A stretch of DNA of 64,000 nt. Source: an uncultured Oscillospiraceae bacterium. Lineage in GTDB: Bacteria; Bacillota; Clostridia; Oscillospirales; Oscillospiraceae. Of the stretch, positions 53,996-62,268 are shown one piece after another. The DNA lies in assembly GCA_944387035.1 (NCBI GenBank), contig CALXDJ010000001.1:124001-188000 (forward strand). Reading direction: 5' to 3'. Each line of letters begins with the position of its first letter. Position 1 is the first letter of the stretch. The notes beneath the pieces are model-generated. The model saw nothing but the letters and a program-made list of their open reading frames with translations. It made no database searches and was not told where the DNA came from. A program made the position numbers and the translations under genes.

Positions 53996-56299
53996 TTGAA
54001 AGCAGGACTTGTCACCTTTTACCATATTCATCACTACGGCGCATTGCTGCAGGCCGCCGCGACGGAGCGCGCGGTGGAATCCCTGGGCGGAGAATGCGAA
54101 ATCATTGACTATTACGTCAATCAAAACAACGCGCTCTTCCGCCGCCCCACTGGGGTCGGCTCCGCAGCAGCGGATGCCCACACGGCACTGCATTATTCTG
54201 CGCTCAAGCGCCGCTATGACCGCTTCGAGCAATTTTCCGCAGACCATCTGCACATTTCCGCCCAGCACTATGAAAACCGCTGGGCTCTGGCAGGTGCATC
54301 CCTTCCCTATGACGTACTGCTCTCCGGCAGCGATCAGATCTGGAACCCCACCATTTTCCCGGATGGGCGATTTGATCCCGTCTTTTTCGGAGCCTTTTCT
54401 TCCCTGCGCAAAATTGCCTATGCACCGTCTTTCGGCATTTCCCATATTCCCGAGCGGATGGAAGAGGAGCTCCAATCCTATCTGAAGAGCTTTTCCCATC
54501 TCTCGGTCCGGGAACGGCAAGGCCAGACCATCATCCGGGACCTGACCGGGCAGACGGTCCCTGTGGTGCTGGATCCCACACTGCTTCTCACGGGACAGGG
54601 ATGGTCCACCATGGCCAATCCGGCCGGAGCAGGCCCGGAAGGCGGATATATTCTCTGCTACTGTATCAGCAAGCCCGGTGCTCTGATCCCCTATATTCGG
54701 ATGCTGGCCGAAAAAACGGGCCTGCCGGTGGTGCAGCTGTGCGGCATCCGGCAGCGGATCGTCCCGGGTGCCCGGTGCGTACTGGATGCCGGACCGGCCG
54801 AGTTTTTATCCCTGTTTCAGAATGCCTCCTATGTCTGCACCAATTCCTTCCACGGCACGGTATTTTCTGTGCAGTTCCACCGTCCCTTCTTTACGTCTGT
54901 AGCCCCCAGTGAACTGGCTGAGCCGGAGCATTCCCGCACCTTCAGCATTCTCAGCCGCCTGGGTCTGACCAATCGGATCGTGGGCAAGGGCGATACCGCC
55001 AAGCTCTTTGATGCCGTGGACTGGTCCGATGTGGATGTGCGGCTGCAGCAGGCACGGCAATCCTCCCTCGCCTATCTGCGTGACGCCCTGACCAACGCAT
55101 CCCCTGCGCCGCTTTCCGAGGCAGCGGCTGAGGCGTCCGCCCTCCCCCAGCTGGCAGACCACAACCACTGCACCGGCTGCGGAGCATGCTTCAGCGTCTG
55201 CCCCCGGGATGCCATCACCATGAAGCGGGATCAGGAGGGCTTTGCCTATCCGGCTGTCAATGCCGATACCTGTATCCATTGCGGACGCTGCACTGCTGTA
55301 TGCCCTCCGCTTCATCCCCGGCCCCAGGGACCGCTGCCGGCAGTCTATGCCGCCTGGAACCGGGACGATGCCGTCCGTAAGGACTCCACCTCCGGCGGTG
55401 TCTTTACCGCCTTGGCCGAGTATGTGCTGGAAGACGGCGGAGTCGTCTATGGTGCAGCCATGGACGGCCACCAGCACCTGAGCCACATCGCGGTGTTCCG
55501 CAAGGAAGATCTGTGGCGGCTGCGGGGCAGCAAGTATGTCCAAAGCGACCTGGGCAATACCTTCCGGGAAATTCGGGAGGTATTGAAAAACCGGCCGGTG
55601 CTCTTTACCGGCACGCCCTGCCAGGTGGATGGTCTTTATCGCTTTCTTGGACAGCGGCCGGAAAATCTGCTCACCTGCGATTTGGTCTGTCACGGTGTCC
55701 CCTCTCCCGGCGTGTGGGAGGATATGGTCCATTCCATTGAAACCCGGAAGGGCAAGGGTGTGCAGGCCGTGCGGTTCCGCAACAAGGTCACCGGCTGGAA
55801 AGACGGCCATTTCACCACCGTTTACGATGACGGCAGTGTGGATACGGCCCCCCTGTTCCGCACAGAATATGGCCGGGCCTTTGGCCGGGCACTGTTCCTG
55901 CGGCCCAGCTGCCACCGCTGTCCCTACACCTCCATGACCCGCCCGGGTGATTTCACACTGGGTGATTTCTGGGGCCTGCATCCGGACGAACTGCCGGAAC
56001 AGCAGCAGTTGGGAGTCAGCCTTCTGATCGTCAATACGCCCCACGCCAGCCACATTTTTGATCAGCTTCCCGTGGCACGCAAAGCCTTTCCGCCGGAGCG
56101 GGCCATTGCAGGCAATCCCCGGCTGGCCTCCCCCATCCCCGCATCTCCGGAGCGATCCGCCTTTTTTGCAGCGTATGCCCTGGAACCCTTCGATGCTGTC
56201 CGCAAGCGGTTTTTCGCATTGCCGGCCCTGCCGGTTCGGATTGCCGCCCGGGTACTCTCTCCGGAAATCAAAGCGCAGCTGCGCAAAAAAATTCGCTAA
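53996..56299 (+). CDS. Fusion of polysaccharide pyruvyltransferase and FrhB-like Fe-S oxidoreductase
   Basis: 767 residues. The first ~370 match the CsaB/WcaK-type pyruvyltransferase family (TFYHIHHYGALLQAAA...LSGSDQIWN...TNSFHGTVFSV). A linker leads to two 4Fe-4S motifs, CTGCGACFSVCP and CIHCGRCTAVCP, and then an FrhB-like coenzyme F420 hydrogenase beta-subunit domain (TSGGVFTALAEYVLE, FTGTPCQVDGL, CHGVPSPGVWEDM, the CHRCPYTS segment). These two families are frequent neighbours in gut polysaccharide clusters; here they are one polypeptide without other glycan genes. TTG start with AAAGGAAG site. The fusion may add ketal pyruvate to a glycan with redox chemistry; that is unproven. Confidence 0.85.
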   Translation: MKAGLVTFYHIHHYGALLQAAATERAVESLGGECEIIDYYVNQNNALFRRPTGVGSAAADAHTALHYSALKRRYDRFEQFSADHLHISAQHYENRWALAGASLPYDVLLSGSDQIWNPTIFPDGRFDPVFFGAFSSLRKIAYAPSFGISHIPERMEEELQSYLKSFSHLSVRERQGQTIIRDLTGQTVPVVLDPTLLLTGQGWSTMANPAGAGPEGGYILCYCISKPGALIPYIRMLAEKTGLPVVQLCGIRQRIVPGARCVLDAGPAEFLSLFQNASYVCTNSFHGTVFSVQFHRPFFTSVAPSELAEPEHSRTFSILSRLGLTNRIVGKGDTAKLFDAVDWSDVDVRLQQARQSSLAYLRDALTNASPAPLSEAAAEASALPQLADHNHCTGCGACFSVCPRDAITMKRDQEGFAYPAVNADTCIHCGRCTAVCPPLHPRPQGPLPAVYAAWNRDDAVRKDSTSGGVFTALAEYVLEDGGVVYGAAMDGHQHLSHIAVFRKEDLWRLRGSKYVQSDLGNTFREIREVLKNRPVLFTGTPCQVDGLYRFLGQRPENLLTCDLVCHGVPSPGVWEDMVHSIETRKGKGVQAVRFRNKVTGWKDGHFTTVYDDGSVDTAPLFRTEYGRAFGRALFLRPSCHRCPYTSMTRPGDFTLGDFWGLHPDELPEQQQLGVSLLIVNTPHASHIFDQLPVARKAFPPERAIAGNPRLASPIPASPERSAFFAAYALEPFDAVRKRFFALPALPVRIAARVLSPEIKAQLRKKIR

Positions 56300-56303
56300 A
56301 CAG

Positions 56304-56332
56304 TTGTAGAAACAACAGACACCGGCTATCAT
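56304..56332 (+). promoter_or_regulatory. Rubredoxin promoter with inverted repeat over the -35
   Basis: TTGTAG (56304-56309), 17-base spacer, TATCAT (56327-56332). The -35 is part of a GTTGT-N4-ACAAC inverted repeat (56303-56316), and the -10 overlaps ATATC-N-GATAT (56331-56341). Confidence 0.55.
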
Positions 56333-56388
56333 ATCTGATATACTCGGACACGTAAAAGCCAATACGAGGCTGAAAGGAGGAAACGCAA

Positions 56389-56547
56389 ATGAAGCAGTAT
56401 GAGTGCAAGCCCTGCGGCTATATCTATGATGAGGCCGCCGGTGATCCCGACAACGGCATTGCTCCCGGCACCAAGTGGGAAGATCTCCCCGCCGATTGGG
56501 TCTGCCCCCTGTGCGGTGCAGGCAAGGAAGAGTTTGAGGCTCTGTAA
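56389..56547 (+). CDS. Rubredoxin
   Basis: 52-residue iron-sulfur electron carrier. Two CPxCG-type knuckles (CKPCGYIYD at residues 6-14 and [11 protein letters not shown] at 39-49) hold the single iron; the sequence between them ([18 protein letters not shown]) is typical. AAAGGAGG site. Probable redox partner of the reverse rubrerythrin encoded near 2.5 kb. Too short for most gene lists but fully convincing. Confidence 0.96.
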   Translation: MKQYECKPCGYIYDEAAGDPDNGIAPGTKWEDLPADWVCPLCGAGKEEFEAL

Positions 56548-56550
56548 TTT

Positions 56551-56588
56551 AAAAGAGGACGTGCTCTATGAGCGCGTCCTCTTTTTTG
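56551..56588. terminator. Rho-independent terminator of the rubredoxin gene
   Basis: A 12-bp stem with one wobble (56555-56566 with 56570-56581, loop TAT), followed by TTTTTTG on the + strand and preceded by AAAA on the left. Confidence 0.85.
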
Positions 56589-56592
56589 CTTG

Positions 56593-57102
56593 TTATGACT
56601 TGACCGCCCGGCGGCACAGCGCCTTGTTCTGGGACACCCAGTGCAGCAGCGGCAGCCCCAGCACGAAGCATACACCGGCCTCTCCCAGGCCCACCGTCAC
56701 AAAGTTCAGACCGAAGGCCGGCCAGAAGGCGGCACCGTCCTGCACGGAAAACCAGGCAATCTCCGCGCCCACAATGACAGCGTTGCAGACCACCGGCGGC
56801 ACCGGCGCCAGATAGCGATTCTTCAGCCGGGACGTCCACAGCGCCGCCAGCAGGGTGGCCAAGGTGCCGAACACCCAGTCCAGCACAAAGGGGGAACCCA
56901 GCAGGTTTGCCAGGAAGCACCCCACTGCCAGGCCGGGAATCGCCTCCGGGAAAAAGAAGGGCAGCACGGTCATGGCCTCTGCCACCCGGAACTGGATTCC
57001 GCCGTACTGCGGAATGGGCAGCAGCAGGGTCAGCGCGGCATACACAGCGGCAATGATACCGGCTGTGGCCATCTGACGGGTCGTAAAACGGGATTGAGAC
57101 AT
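56593..57102 (-). CDS. queT: Queuosine-precursor ECF transporter substrate-binding protein QueT
   Basis: 169-residue membrane protein with about five helices, the S component of an energy-coupling-factor importer for queuine precursors. The family signature is clear: TLLLPIPQYGGIQFRVAEAMTVLPFF and FLANLLGSPFVLDWVFGTLATLLAAL. It works with a shared EcfA/A'/T module encoded elsewhere. ATG 57102 is preceded by an AGGAGGT site 8 bases upstream that can be masked by leader pairing. Confidence 0.9.
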   Translation of the reverse strand: MSQSRFTTRQMATAGIIAAVYAALTLLLPIPQYGGIQFRVAEAMTVLPFFFPEAIPGLAVGCFLANLLGSPFVLDWVFGTLATLLAALWTSRLKNRYLAPVPPVVCNAVIVGAEIAWFSVQDGAAFWPAFGLNFVTVGLGEAGVCFVLGLPLLHWVSQNKALCRRAVKS

Positions 57103-57175
57103 AAAAAAAGACCTCCTGTTTGGAGGCATACCGACAGCAGTAAAATACGCAGGAAAAGGTCCTACGCAGCCTCCA
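57103..57175 (-). promoter_or_regulatory. Switch-like leader RNA upstream of queT
   Basis: On the minus strand three elements can pair in exclusive ways. TGGAGGC (57169-57175) can pair with GCCTCCA (57121-57127), enclosing a smaller hairpin. GCCTCC can instead pair with the AGGAGGT ribosome site (57111-57117) across a 3-6 base loop. The first pairing frees translation; the second masks it. QueT genes are often under preQ1 riboswitches, so a preQ1-type sensor is plausible; I could not match a known class with certainty. Confidence 0.6.
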
Positions 57176-57270
57176 TTTTTTTGTTTAGAGAACGGCGGCC
57201 GTATACACGGTCCCGAACGAACGCCCCAATTTGAGACGCTTGGACAGGGAGATGGCACCTGTCGGGAGGT

Positions 57271-57299
57271 AGTATAGCACACTGTTTTTCAAAACGCAA
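57271..57299 (-). promoter_or_regulatory. Promoter of queT
   Basis: Minus strand TTGCGT (57294-57299), 17-base spacer, TATACT (57271-57276) with an extended TG. Gives a leader of about 160 nt, long enough to contain an aptamer. Confidence 0.75.
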
Positions 57300-57302
57300 G
57301 CA

Positions 57303-57334
57303 GAAAAAAACAGGCGCCGGTTTCGGCGCCTGTT
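57303..57334 (-). terminator. Terminator of the dusB-sigma-anti-sigma operon
   Basis: An 11-bp stem (57309-57319 with 57324-57334) with an A7 run on the left of the + strand, giving a U7 tail on the minus strand, just upstream of the queT promoter. Confidence 0.85.
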
Positions 57335-57355
57335 CAGGCTTGTATCCACGCGGAT

Positions 57356-58438
57356 TTATCCTTCAGCAGACAGCACCACGATGCAGCACTGCTCAGTTGT
57401 GCGGTCCGGATTTGCCTGGGTCTCCAAGGACGATTTCCCTGCCGTCTCCAGGATCCGTTGATACTCCTCCAGCTCCATGGCATAGCCTGTGCCCAGCACA
57501 CCTTCCTCCGGACGCTGTGCGTCGGAATACGGCTTGCCCGTATATCCTTCCAGGGCCTCGCCCACTTCTTCCCGGGTCAAAAAGGCCACCTGGGCAAACA
57601 CCACATTGTCGTATGCCACCCACGCGTCCGTTCCTTCTTCACCGATATAAACAGATGCCGAAGGCCCAACGGCCTGCTCTTGCTGGCTGCCGCCCTCTTC
57701 CGAAGCGTCCTGGGATATTGGCTCCCCGGTCGTGGCCGCCGTCACGCTGCCCGGTGTGTTGGGCTCCTGCTCCTGCGCAGTCTCGTCTTTGTTCGCAGCT
57801 GCACCATTCTCCGCCGAATCTGCCGCCTGTGTTCCGGCAGATGCCGGATTCTGTTCAGGTGCCGGTTCCGACGCCTGCTCGGCCACAGGGTTTTGCCGGG
57901 TGTTGGCAGGTGCTTCTTCCGGAATGATGTCCGCTGCAATCTCGGGCTCCGTCTCCGTTGCCGCAGCCCCAAACTGTTTGGGAGAAATTTCACCGGACGC
58001 GGAATCTCCCGAAGCAGGTTCCGTCTGCGGCTCTGCCTGAACGGACTCCTCTGCCGCCACATCCTGGGCCACCTGCGCCGCCTCCTGCCGGGAATGCTCC
58101 CAGGGCTGCAGAGGCGCTACCAATACCGCCACTGCAATACACGCCGCCAAGGGCGCCAAAACCTTGATCCAGCGGCGTCCGGTTTTCCGGCGCGCAGTTT
58201 TTCCGGGTGCGGGAGATGCTGCCCGAATGGCCTCCATCACCCCGTCGGCAAATCCCGCGGGTACGGGAGTCTCCTCCACATCCGGGAACGCCGCCCGAAT
58301 CTCCAGGATCTCATCCACATAACGCCGGCAATCCGGGCACTGGTCCAGATGTTCCTGCACAGCGGCCATCTCCTCCGGAGAAAGCTCGCCATCTACATAC
58401 AGGTCCAGCAGGGCCGCGTATTCTTCACAATATTTCAT
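57356..58438 (-). CDS. Anti-sigma factor with zf-HC2 domain and long extracytoplasmic part
   Basis: 360 residues. The N-terminus has a zinc-finger anti-sigma domain (HLDQCPDC, with an additional Cys at residue 4), followed by one transmembrane helix (about residues 92-110). The outer part has a ~150-residue stretch of Glu, Ala, Pro, Ser and Gln with low complexity, then a folded C-terminal domain of about 100 residues beginning near PSASVYIGEEGTDAWV that I do not recognise. Overlaps the sigma gene by 4 bases. Confidence 0.85.
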   Translation of the reverse strand: MKYCEEYAALLDLYVDGELSPEEMAAVQEHLDQCPDCRRYVDEILEIRAAFPDVEETPVPAGFADGVMEAIRAASPAPGKTARRKTGRRWIKVLAPLAACIAVAVLVAPLQPWEHSRQEAAQVAQDVAAEESVQAEPQTEPASGDSASGEISPKQFGAAATETEPEIAADIIPEEAPANTRQNPVAEQASEPAPEQNPASAGTQAADSAENGAAANKDETAQEQEPNTPGSVTAATTGEPISQDASEEGGSQQEQAVGPSASVYIGEEGTDAWVAYDNVVFAQVAFLTREEVGEALEGYTGKPYSDAQRPEEGVLGTGYAMELEEYQRILETAGKSSLETQANPDRTTEQCCIVVLSAEG

Positions 58439-59043
58439 TTGCAGCCCTCCTTTTCTGTTTCTTTGGACGCAGCTGCGCCGGAAAAGTTCCCGCTTTCCAA
58501 AAGAAATTTACGCAGCTGCCGGCGCCCCCGGCTGATTCGGGATTTCACTGTTCCCACATCCAGAGAAAGCACCTGTGAAATCTCATCATAACTGAGCTGA
58601 TGTATTTCCCGCAGCACCAAAACCTGCCGGTGCTCCGGCGACAACGCCGCCAGGCCTGCTTCCACCTGCTCACGCAGCTCCCGGCGCTCCGCCACATCCT
58701 GCGGAGACGGCGCCGGATCCACCGCGTCAATCTTCATCTCCTCATCATCCAGAGAGGCTCCGGCCGCAGCCCGGTGGCGCCCCTCCCGGCGCAGCAGATC
58801 CACACAGGCATTGGAGGCCAGACGGTAGAGCCAGGTGGAAAAACTGGCCTCCCCCCGGAAAAACCGCAGCCCCTGCCAGGCTGAAAGAAATGCCTCCTGT
58901 GCCGCCTCTGCAGCATCTTCCGGATTGCGGCACATCCGGCTTGTCAGGGCAAACACCCGCTTTTCATACAGCCGCACCAGCTCGGCAAAGGCATCCTGAT
59001 CCCCCTGCCGGGCAGCTTCAATCCATTCTTCTTCCCGCATCAT
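58435..59043 (-). CDS. ECF-type RNA polymerase sigma factor (SigW-like)
   Basis: 202 residues with clear region 2 (DAFAELVRLYEKRVFALTSRMCRNPEDAAEAAQEAFLSAW) and region 4 (LSYDEISQVLSLDVGTVKSRISRGRRQLRKFL) as in the SigW/RpoE group. The start overlaps the dusB stop by 4 bases (ATGA), so the sigma factor is translated from the dusB transcript. Partner of the downstream anti-sigma factor. Confidence 0.9.
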   Translation of the reverse strand: MMREEEWIEAARQGDQDAFAELVRLYEKRVFALTSRMCRNPEDAAEAAQEAFLSAWQGLRFFRGEASFSTWLYRLASNACVDLLRREGRHRAAAGASLDDEEMKIDAVDPAPSPQDVAERRELREQVEAGLAALSPEHRQVLVLREIHQLSYDEISQVLSLDVGTVKSRISRGRRQLRKFLLESGNFSGAAASKETEKEGCK

Positions 59044-60008
59044 ACCAAATCCCTTTTGATCCCCCTCGTCACCCGATAGACATCCTCCAGGGTATTCATC
59101 TGTACAATCTGCTCTTTGTAGTATCCCGAGTGCGGCACCCCCTTGAGGTACCAGCAGTAATGCCGCCGTGCCTCCAGCACCGCCACCCGTTCTCCCTTGG
59201 CCTGGGCTGCCAGCTCGAACTGGCGTACCGCCGTGTCACACCGTGCCGCCAGATCCGGCAGGGGCGGAATGGGCCGGCCCTCCAGCGCCGCCTTGGCCTG
59301 CTCAAAAATCCAGGGATTCCCAAAGCATCCCCGGCCAATCATCGCCATGTCCGCTTTTGTGTGCTGCAAGATGCGGACCGCATCCTCCGGTTTCCAGATG
59401 TCGCCGTTGGCAATGACCGGAATGGAAACCGCCTCTTTGACCTGACGGATGCAGTTCCAGTTGGCCTCGCCGCTGTACACCTGGGCCCGGGTCCGGCCAT
59501 GGACCGCCACAGCGCTGACCCCGGCCTGCTCCAGTACCTGAGCAAATTCCACACAGTTGCAGTTTCCCATATCCCAGCCTCTGCGGAATTTGGCTGTCAC
59601 CGGAACGGAGACCGCCCGCACCACCGCTTCCGCGATCCGTCCGGCCTTTTCCGGGTCCTTCATCAGTGCCGCGCCGTCCCCATTGTTGACGATCTTCCCC
59701 ATGGGGCAGCCCATATTCAGATCCACGATGTCCGCTCCTGTATGCTCAATGGCAATCTGAGCCGCCTCTGCCATGCACACCGGATCGCTGCCGAAGATTT
59801 GCACCGCGGCAGGATGTTCTCCCGGAAACTGCTGGAGCAGGGAGAAAGTCTTTTTGTCATGATAGCAAAGCGCCTTGGAGGAAATCAGCTCCGTACATGT
59901 CAGTCCGGCTCCCAACTCGGAGCAGATCTGCCGGAATGCCACATCCGTCACCCCTGCCATGGGGGCCAGAGCCAGCCGGGAGTCAATTTCAACAGTTCCG
60001 ATCCGCAT
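59040..60008 (-). CDS. dusB: tRNA dihydrouridine synthase, DusB type
   Basis: 322-residue FMN enzyme reducing uridine to dihydrouridine in tRNA. The TIM barrel begins with LAPMAGVTDVAFR; the catalytic Cys lies in DLNMGCPM; flavin-binding patterns VAVHGRTR, IANGDIW and GRGCFGNPW follow, then a helical C-terminal domain. First gene of the operon with the ECF sigma and anti-sigma genes. AAAGGA site before ATG 60008. Confidence 0.94.
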   Translation of the reverse strand: MRIGTVEIDSRLALAPMAGVTDVAFRQICSELGAGLTCTELISSKALCYHDKKTFSLLQQFPGEHPAAVQIFGSDPVCMAEAAQIAIEHTGADIVDLNMGCPMGKIVNNGDGAALMKDPEKAGRIAEAVVRAVSVPVTAKFRRGWDMGNCNCVEFAQVLEQAGVSAVAVHGRTRAQVYSGEANWNCIRQVKEAVSIPVIANGDIWKPEDAVRILQHTKADMAMIGRGCFGNPWIFEQAKAALEGRPIPPLPDLAARCDTAVRQFELAAQAKGERVAVLEARRHYCWYLKGVPHSGYYKEQIVQMNTLEDVYRVTRGIKRDLV

Positions 60009-60043
60009 ATCGTATATCCTTTCATAGGAAAAAAGTTTTGTCT

Positions 60044-60072
60044 ATCATACCATGCCGCCAGAGAAAAGTCCA
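60044..60072 (-). promoter_or_regulatory. Promoter of the dusB-sigma operon
   Basis: Minus strand TGGACT (60067-60072), 17-base spacer, TATGAT (60044-60049) with an extended TG. Confidence 0.55.
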
Positions 60073-60079
60073 CTCTCGC

Positions 60080-60106
60080 CGGGAAATGGCACGCCTCCAT
60101 TTCCCG
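60080..60106. other. Hairpin in the dusB/spoIIE intergenic region
   Basis: A 10-bp stem (60080-60089 with 60097-60106) with a 7-base loop between divergent genes, without a U-run. May act in the regulation of either gene; no family matched. Confidence 0.4.
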
Positions 60107-60169
60107 ACGGGCTTTTCCGATGCGTCAGGGTAAAATGGGGGAAACTCTTGGATTTTGGAGGGACAAGCT

Positions 60170-62215
60170 GTGCGATACGGGCAGATCACGTTGGAAAAGG
60201 AGCAGTCGGCACGGCTGCTGGGCTGGGGAATTCGGTTTTTTCTTACGGCGGCGCTGACCGCCAGCCGTACCCCCGGCGGATACGCCCCCTTTGCTCTGGG
60301 CTGTATTGCGGCGGCGGGCCCCGGAGCAGACGGCGGCGCTGCGCTGTTGGGCGGACTGGTGGGCGCGGTCCTGTTTGTGGACTTCGCCGATGCGCTTCCC
60401 TTTCTGGCCGCCGGAATTTTGATTCTCACCGCCGCAACGGCCTTTCAGGGAACCCGCTTCCTGTCCGGACGGCGGGTTATGGCCCTGACGGCCGCGGTGC
60501 TATTCTTGGTTGTAAGCGGAATCTATGTACTTCAATCTCTCTCCCCCTGGGACCGCCTGACCCCCTGCCTGGCGGCTGCCGGTCTGACTGGTGCAGCCGC
60601 CTGGTTCTTCATTCCCTTGTTCCAGCCCCGGGAGGCCCACCCCGATGCCGAAGGGATACTGTTTCTGACCGCGGCATTGCTGCTGGCGCTGGAGGACCTG
60701 GAAATTTTGGGGCTGTCCATTGGGCGGACACTGCTGTGTGTCCTGCTGGCCTACACCGCCTACGAGCGGGGTCCGGTGGCCGGAGCCTCTGTCGGGCTGG
60801 GACTGGGCCTGACCGCGGACCTGTGTGCCGGTACAGGCAGCGGTATCTTTACCGCGGGATTGGGGCTTGCGGGTCTGCTGACGGGCAGCCGGGCAGGCCG
60901 GGGACGCAGCAGCGCGGCGCTGGCCTTTGTGGCCGCTGCCATGGCAGCACTGCTGCCCGCCCGGGATCCCCTGGCACAGCCACTGCTGTTTGAAAGTCTG
61001 GCAGGTGCAGGCGGCTTTTTGCTGCTGCCCGGACGGCTGTTCGGCGGCAAGCGGATTCGCCGCCAGGAATCCGCCGCGCCGGCCGTCATTGCCCCCCACC
61101 TCAAAGAGCAGCTCAATCGGGCGGCCACCGCCCTGCGGGAACTCTATGACAGCATGAACCGAACCCCCGGCCGCTCCTCGGAGGAAAATCCCGCTGTCGT
61201 CTTTGACCGGGCGGCGGAGCGGGTATGCCGGGAGTGCGCTCTGTGCAATCTCTGCTGGCAGCGGGAGTATACCAGTACATTCAACGCCCTCAACGATGCC
61301 ACTCCCACGCTGCTGGAACGCGGCCGGGCCATGGCCAAGGATTTTCCCCCCTATTTTGCTGACCGGTGCATCCACCTGCCGGACTTTCTCACCGCCATCA
61401 ACGGGGAGCTGTCCGCCTTTTTGCTCCGGCGGCAGTACCGGCGGCAGCTGGAGGAAGCCCGCCGCAGTGCCCGGGGCCAGTACGCCCAGCTCTCCGAACT
61501 GCTCACCGCCACAGCGGCCGGGTTGGGCGAGACTGCCGCCGTCAGCGCTTCGGAGCCCTTTTCCTGCCGGGTGGGCGCGGTTCTGCGTCCCAAACAGGGA
61601 GAGCGGGTGTGCGGCGACACCCTCATGTCGTTTCAGACCGAGGACGGAACATGGTGCCTGCTGTTGTGCGACGGCATGGGCAGCGGCGAGGGGGCCAGGA
61701 AGGAGTCCTCCCTCACCTGCCGGCTGCTGCGGCAGTTTCTGGAGGCCGGCATTGCGCCGGAAGCGGCACTGAAAACCCTCAACTCCGCCATGTCCCTGCG
61801 GGGTGCGGAGACCGGAAGTTTCACCACCATTGATCTTTGCACCTGCTCCCCCGCCACCGGCGAACTGGTATTCTATAAGTTCGGTGCTGCTCCCAGCTAT
61901 CTGAAAAAGGGCGGCACGGTACGCCGGATCACGGGAGGCAGCCTGCCGGCCGGATTGCGGGCCGGAGCCGCTGCGCCGGATGTAACCCGGGCATGTCTGG
62001 AACCGGGCGGCTTTGCCGTGATGATCAGTGACGGCGTGGCAGACCCGGCCCGCGATGAATGGCTGCAGAATCTGCTGGCCGGCTGGGATGGCACCGATCC
62101 CCAGGAACTGGCCGGTCTCATTCTCACGGAAAGCATCCAGCGCGAACAGCTTCAGGATGACTGCGGGATTCAGGTCTTGTGCCGTGCCCCGGAAAAATCC
62201 AGCACAGCGGTATAA
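60170..62215 (+). CDS. spoIIE: Stage II sporulation protein E (SpoIIE) PP2C-type phosphatase
   Basis: 681 residues. About ten N-terminal transmembrane helices (residues 15-300), a central regulatory region with a Cys-rich CRECALCNLCW patch, and a C-terminal PP2C/SpoIIE phosphatase domain with LLLCDGMGSGEGARKES, TGSFTTIDL and MISDGVAD motifs that bind two metals. SpoIIE dephosphorylates SpoIIAA to release sigma F in the forespore and takes part in polar division. GTG 60170 follows a GGAGGG site 7 bases upstream. This is good evidence of a spore former. A promoter could not be assigned. Confidence 0.92.
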   Translation: MRYGQITLEKEQSARLLGWGIRFFLTAALTASRTPGGYAPFALGCIAAAGPGADGGAALLGGLVGAVLFVDFADALPFLAAGILILTAATAFQGTRFLSGRRVMALTAAVLFLVVSGIYVLQSLSPWDRLTPCLAAAGLTGAAAWFFIPLFQPREAHPDAEGILFLTAALLLALEDLEILGLSIGRTLLCVLLAYTAYERGPVAGASVGLGLGLTADLCAGTGSGIFTAGLGLAGLLTGSRAGRGRSSAALAFVAAAMAALLPARDPLAQPLLFESLAGAGGFLLLPGRLFGGKRIRRQESAAPAVIAPHLKEQLNRAATALRELYDSMNRTPGRSSEENPAVVFDRAAERVCRECALCNLCWQREYTSTFNALNDATPTLLERGRAMAKDFPPYFADRCIHLPDFLTAINGELSAFLLRRQYRRQLEEARRSARGQYAQLSELLTATAAGLGETAAVSASEPFSCRVGAVLRPKQGERVCGDTLMSFQTEDGTWCLLLCDGMGSGEGARKESSLTCRLLRQFLEAGIAPEAALKTLNSAMSLRGAETGSFTTIDLCTCSPATGELVFYKFGAAPSYLKKGGTVRRITGGSLPAGLRAGAAAPDVTRACLEPGGFAVMISDGVADPARDEWLQNLLAGWDGTDPQELAGLILTESIQREQLQDDCGIQVLCRAPEKSSTAV

Positions 62216-62268
62216 ATCCTCCTTTGCTGCGGCAAACTGGAACTATCAACGAAGGAGGCGCAATTCGG

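Noticed and set aside
57103-57263. Assignment of the queT leader to a specific preQ1 riboswitch class
   Set aside because: I could not align it with confidence to class I, II or III by eye, so only the pairing alternatives are reported.
60080-60106. Hairpin before spoIIE as a terminator
   Set aside because: There is no U-run on either strand and the flanking genes diverge, so it is listed only as a hairpin.
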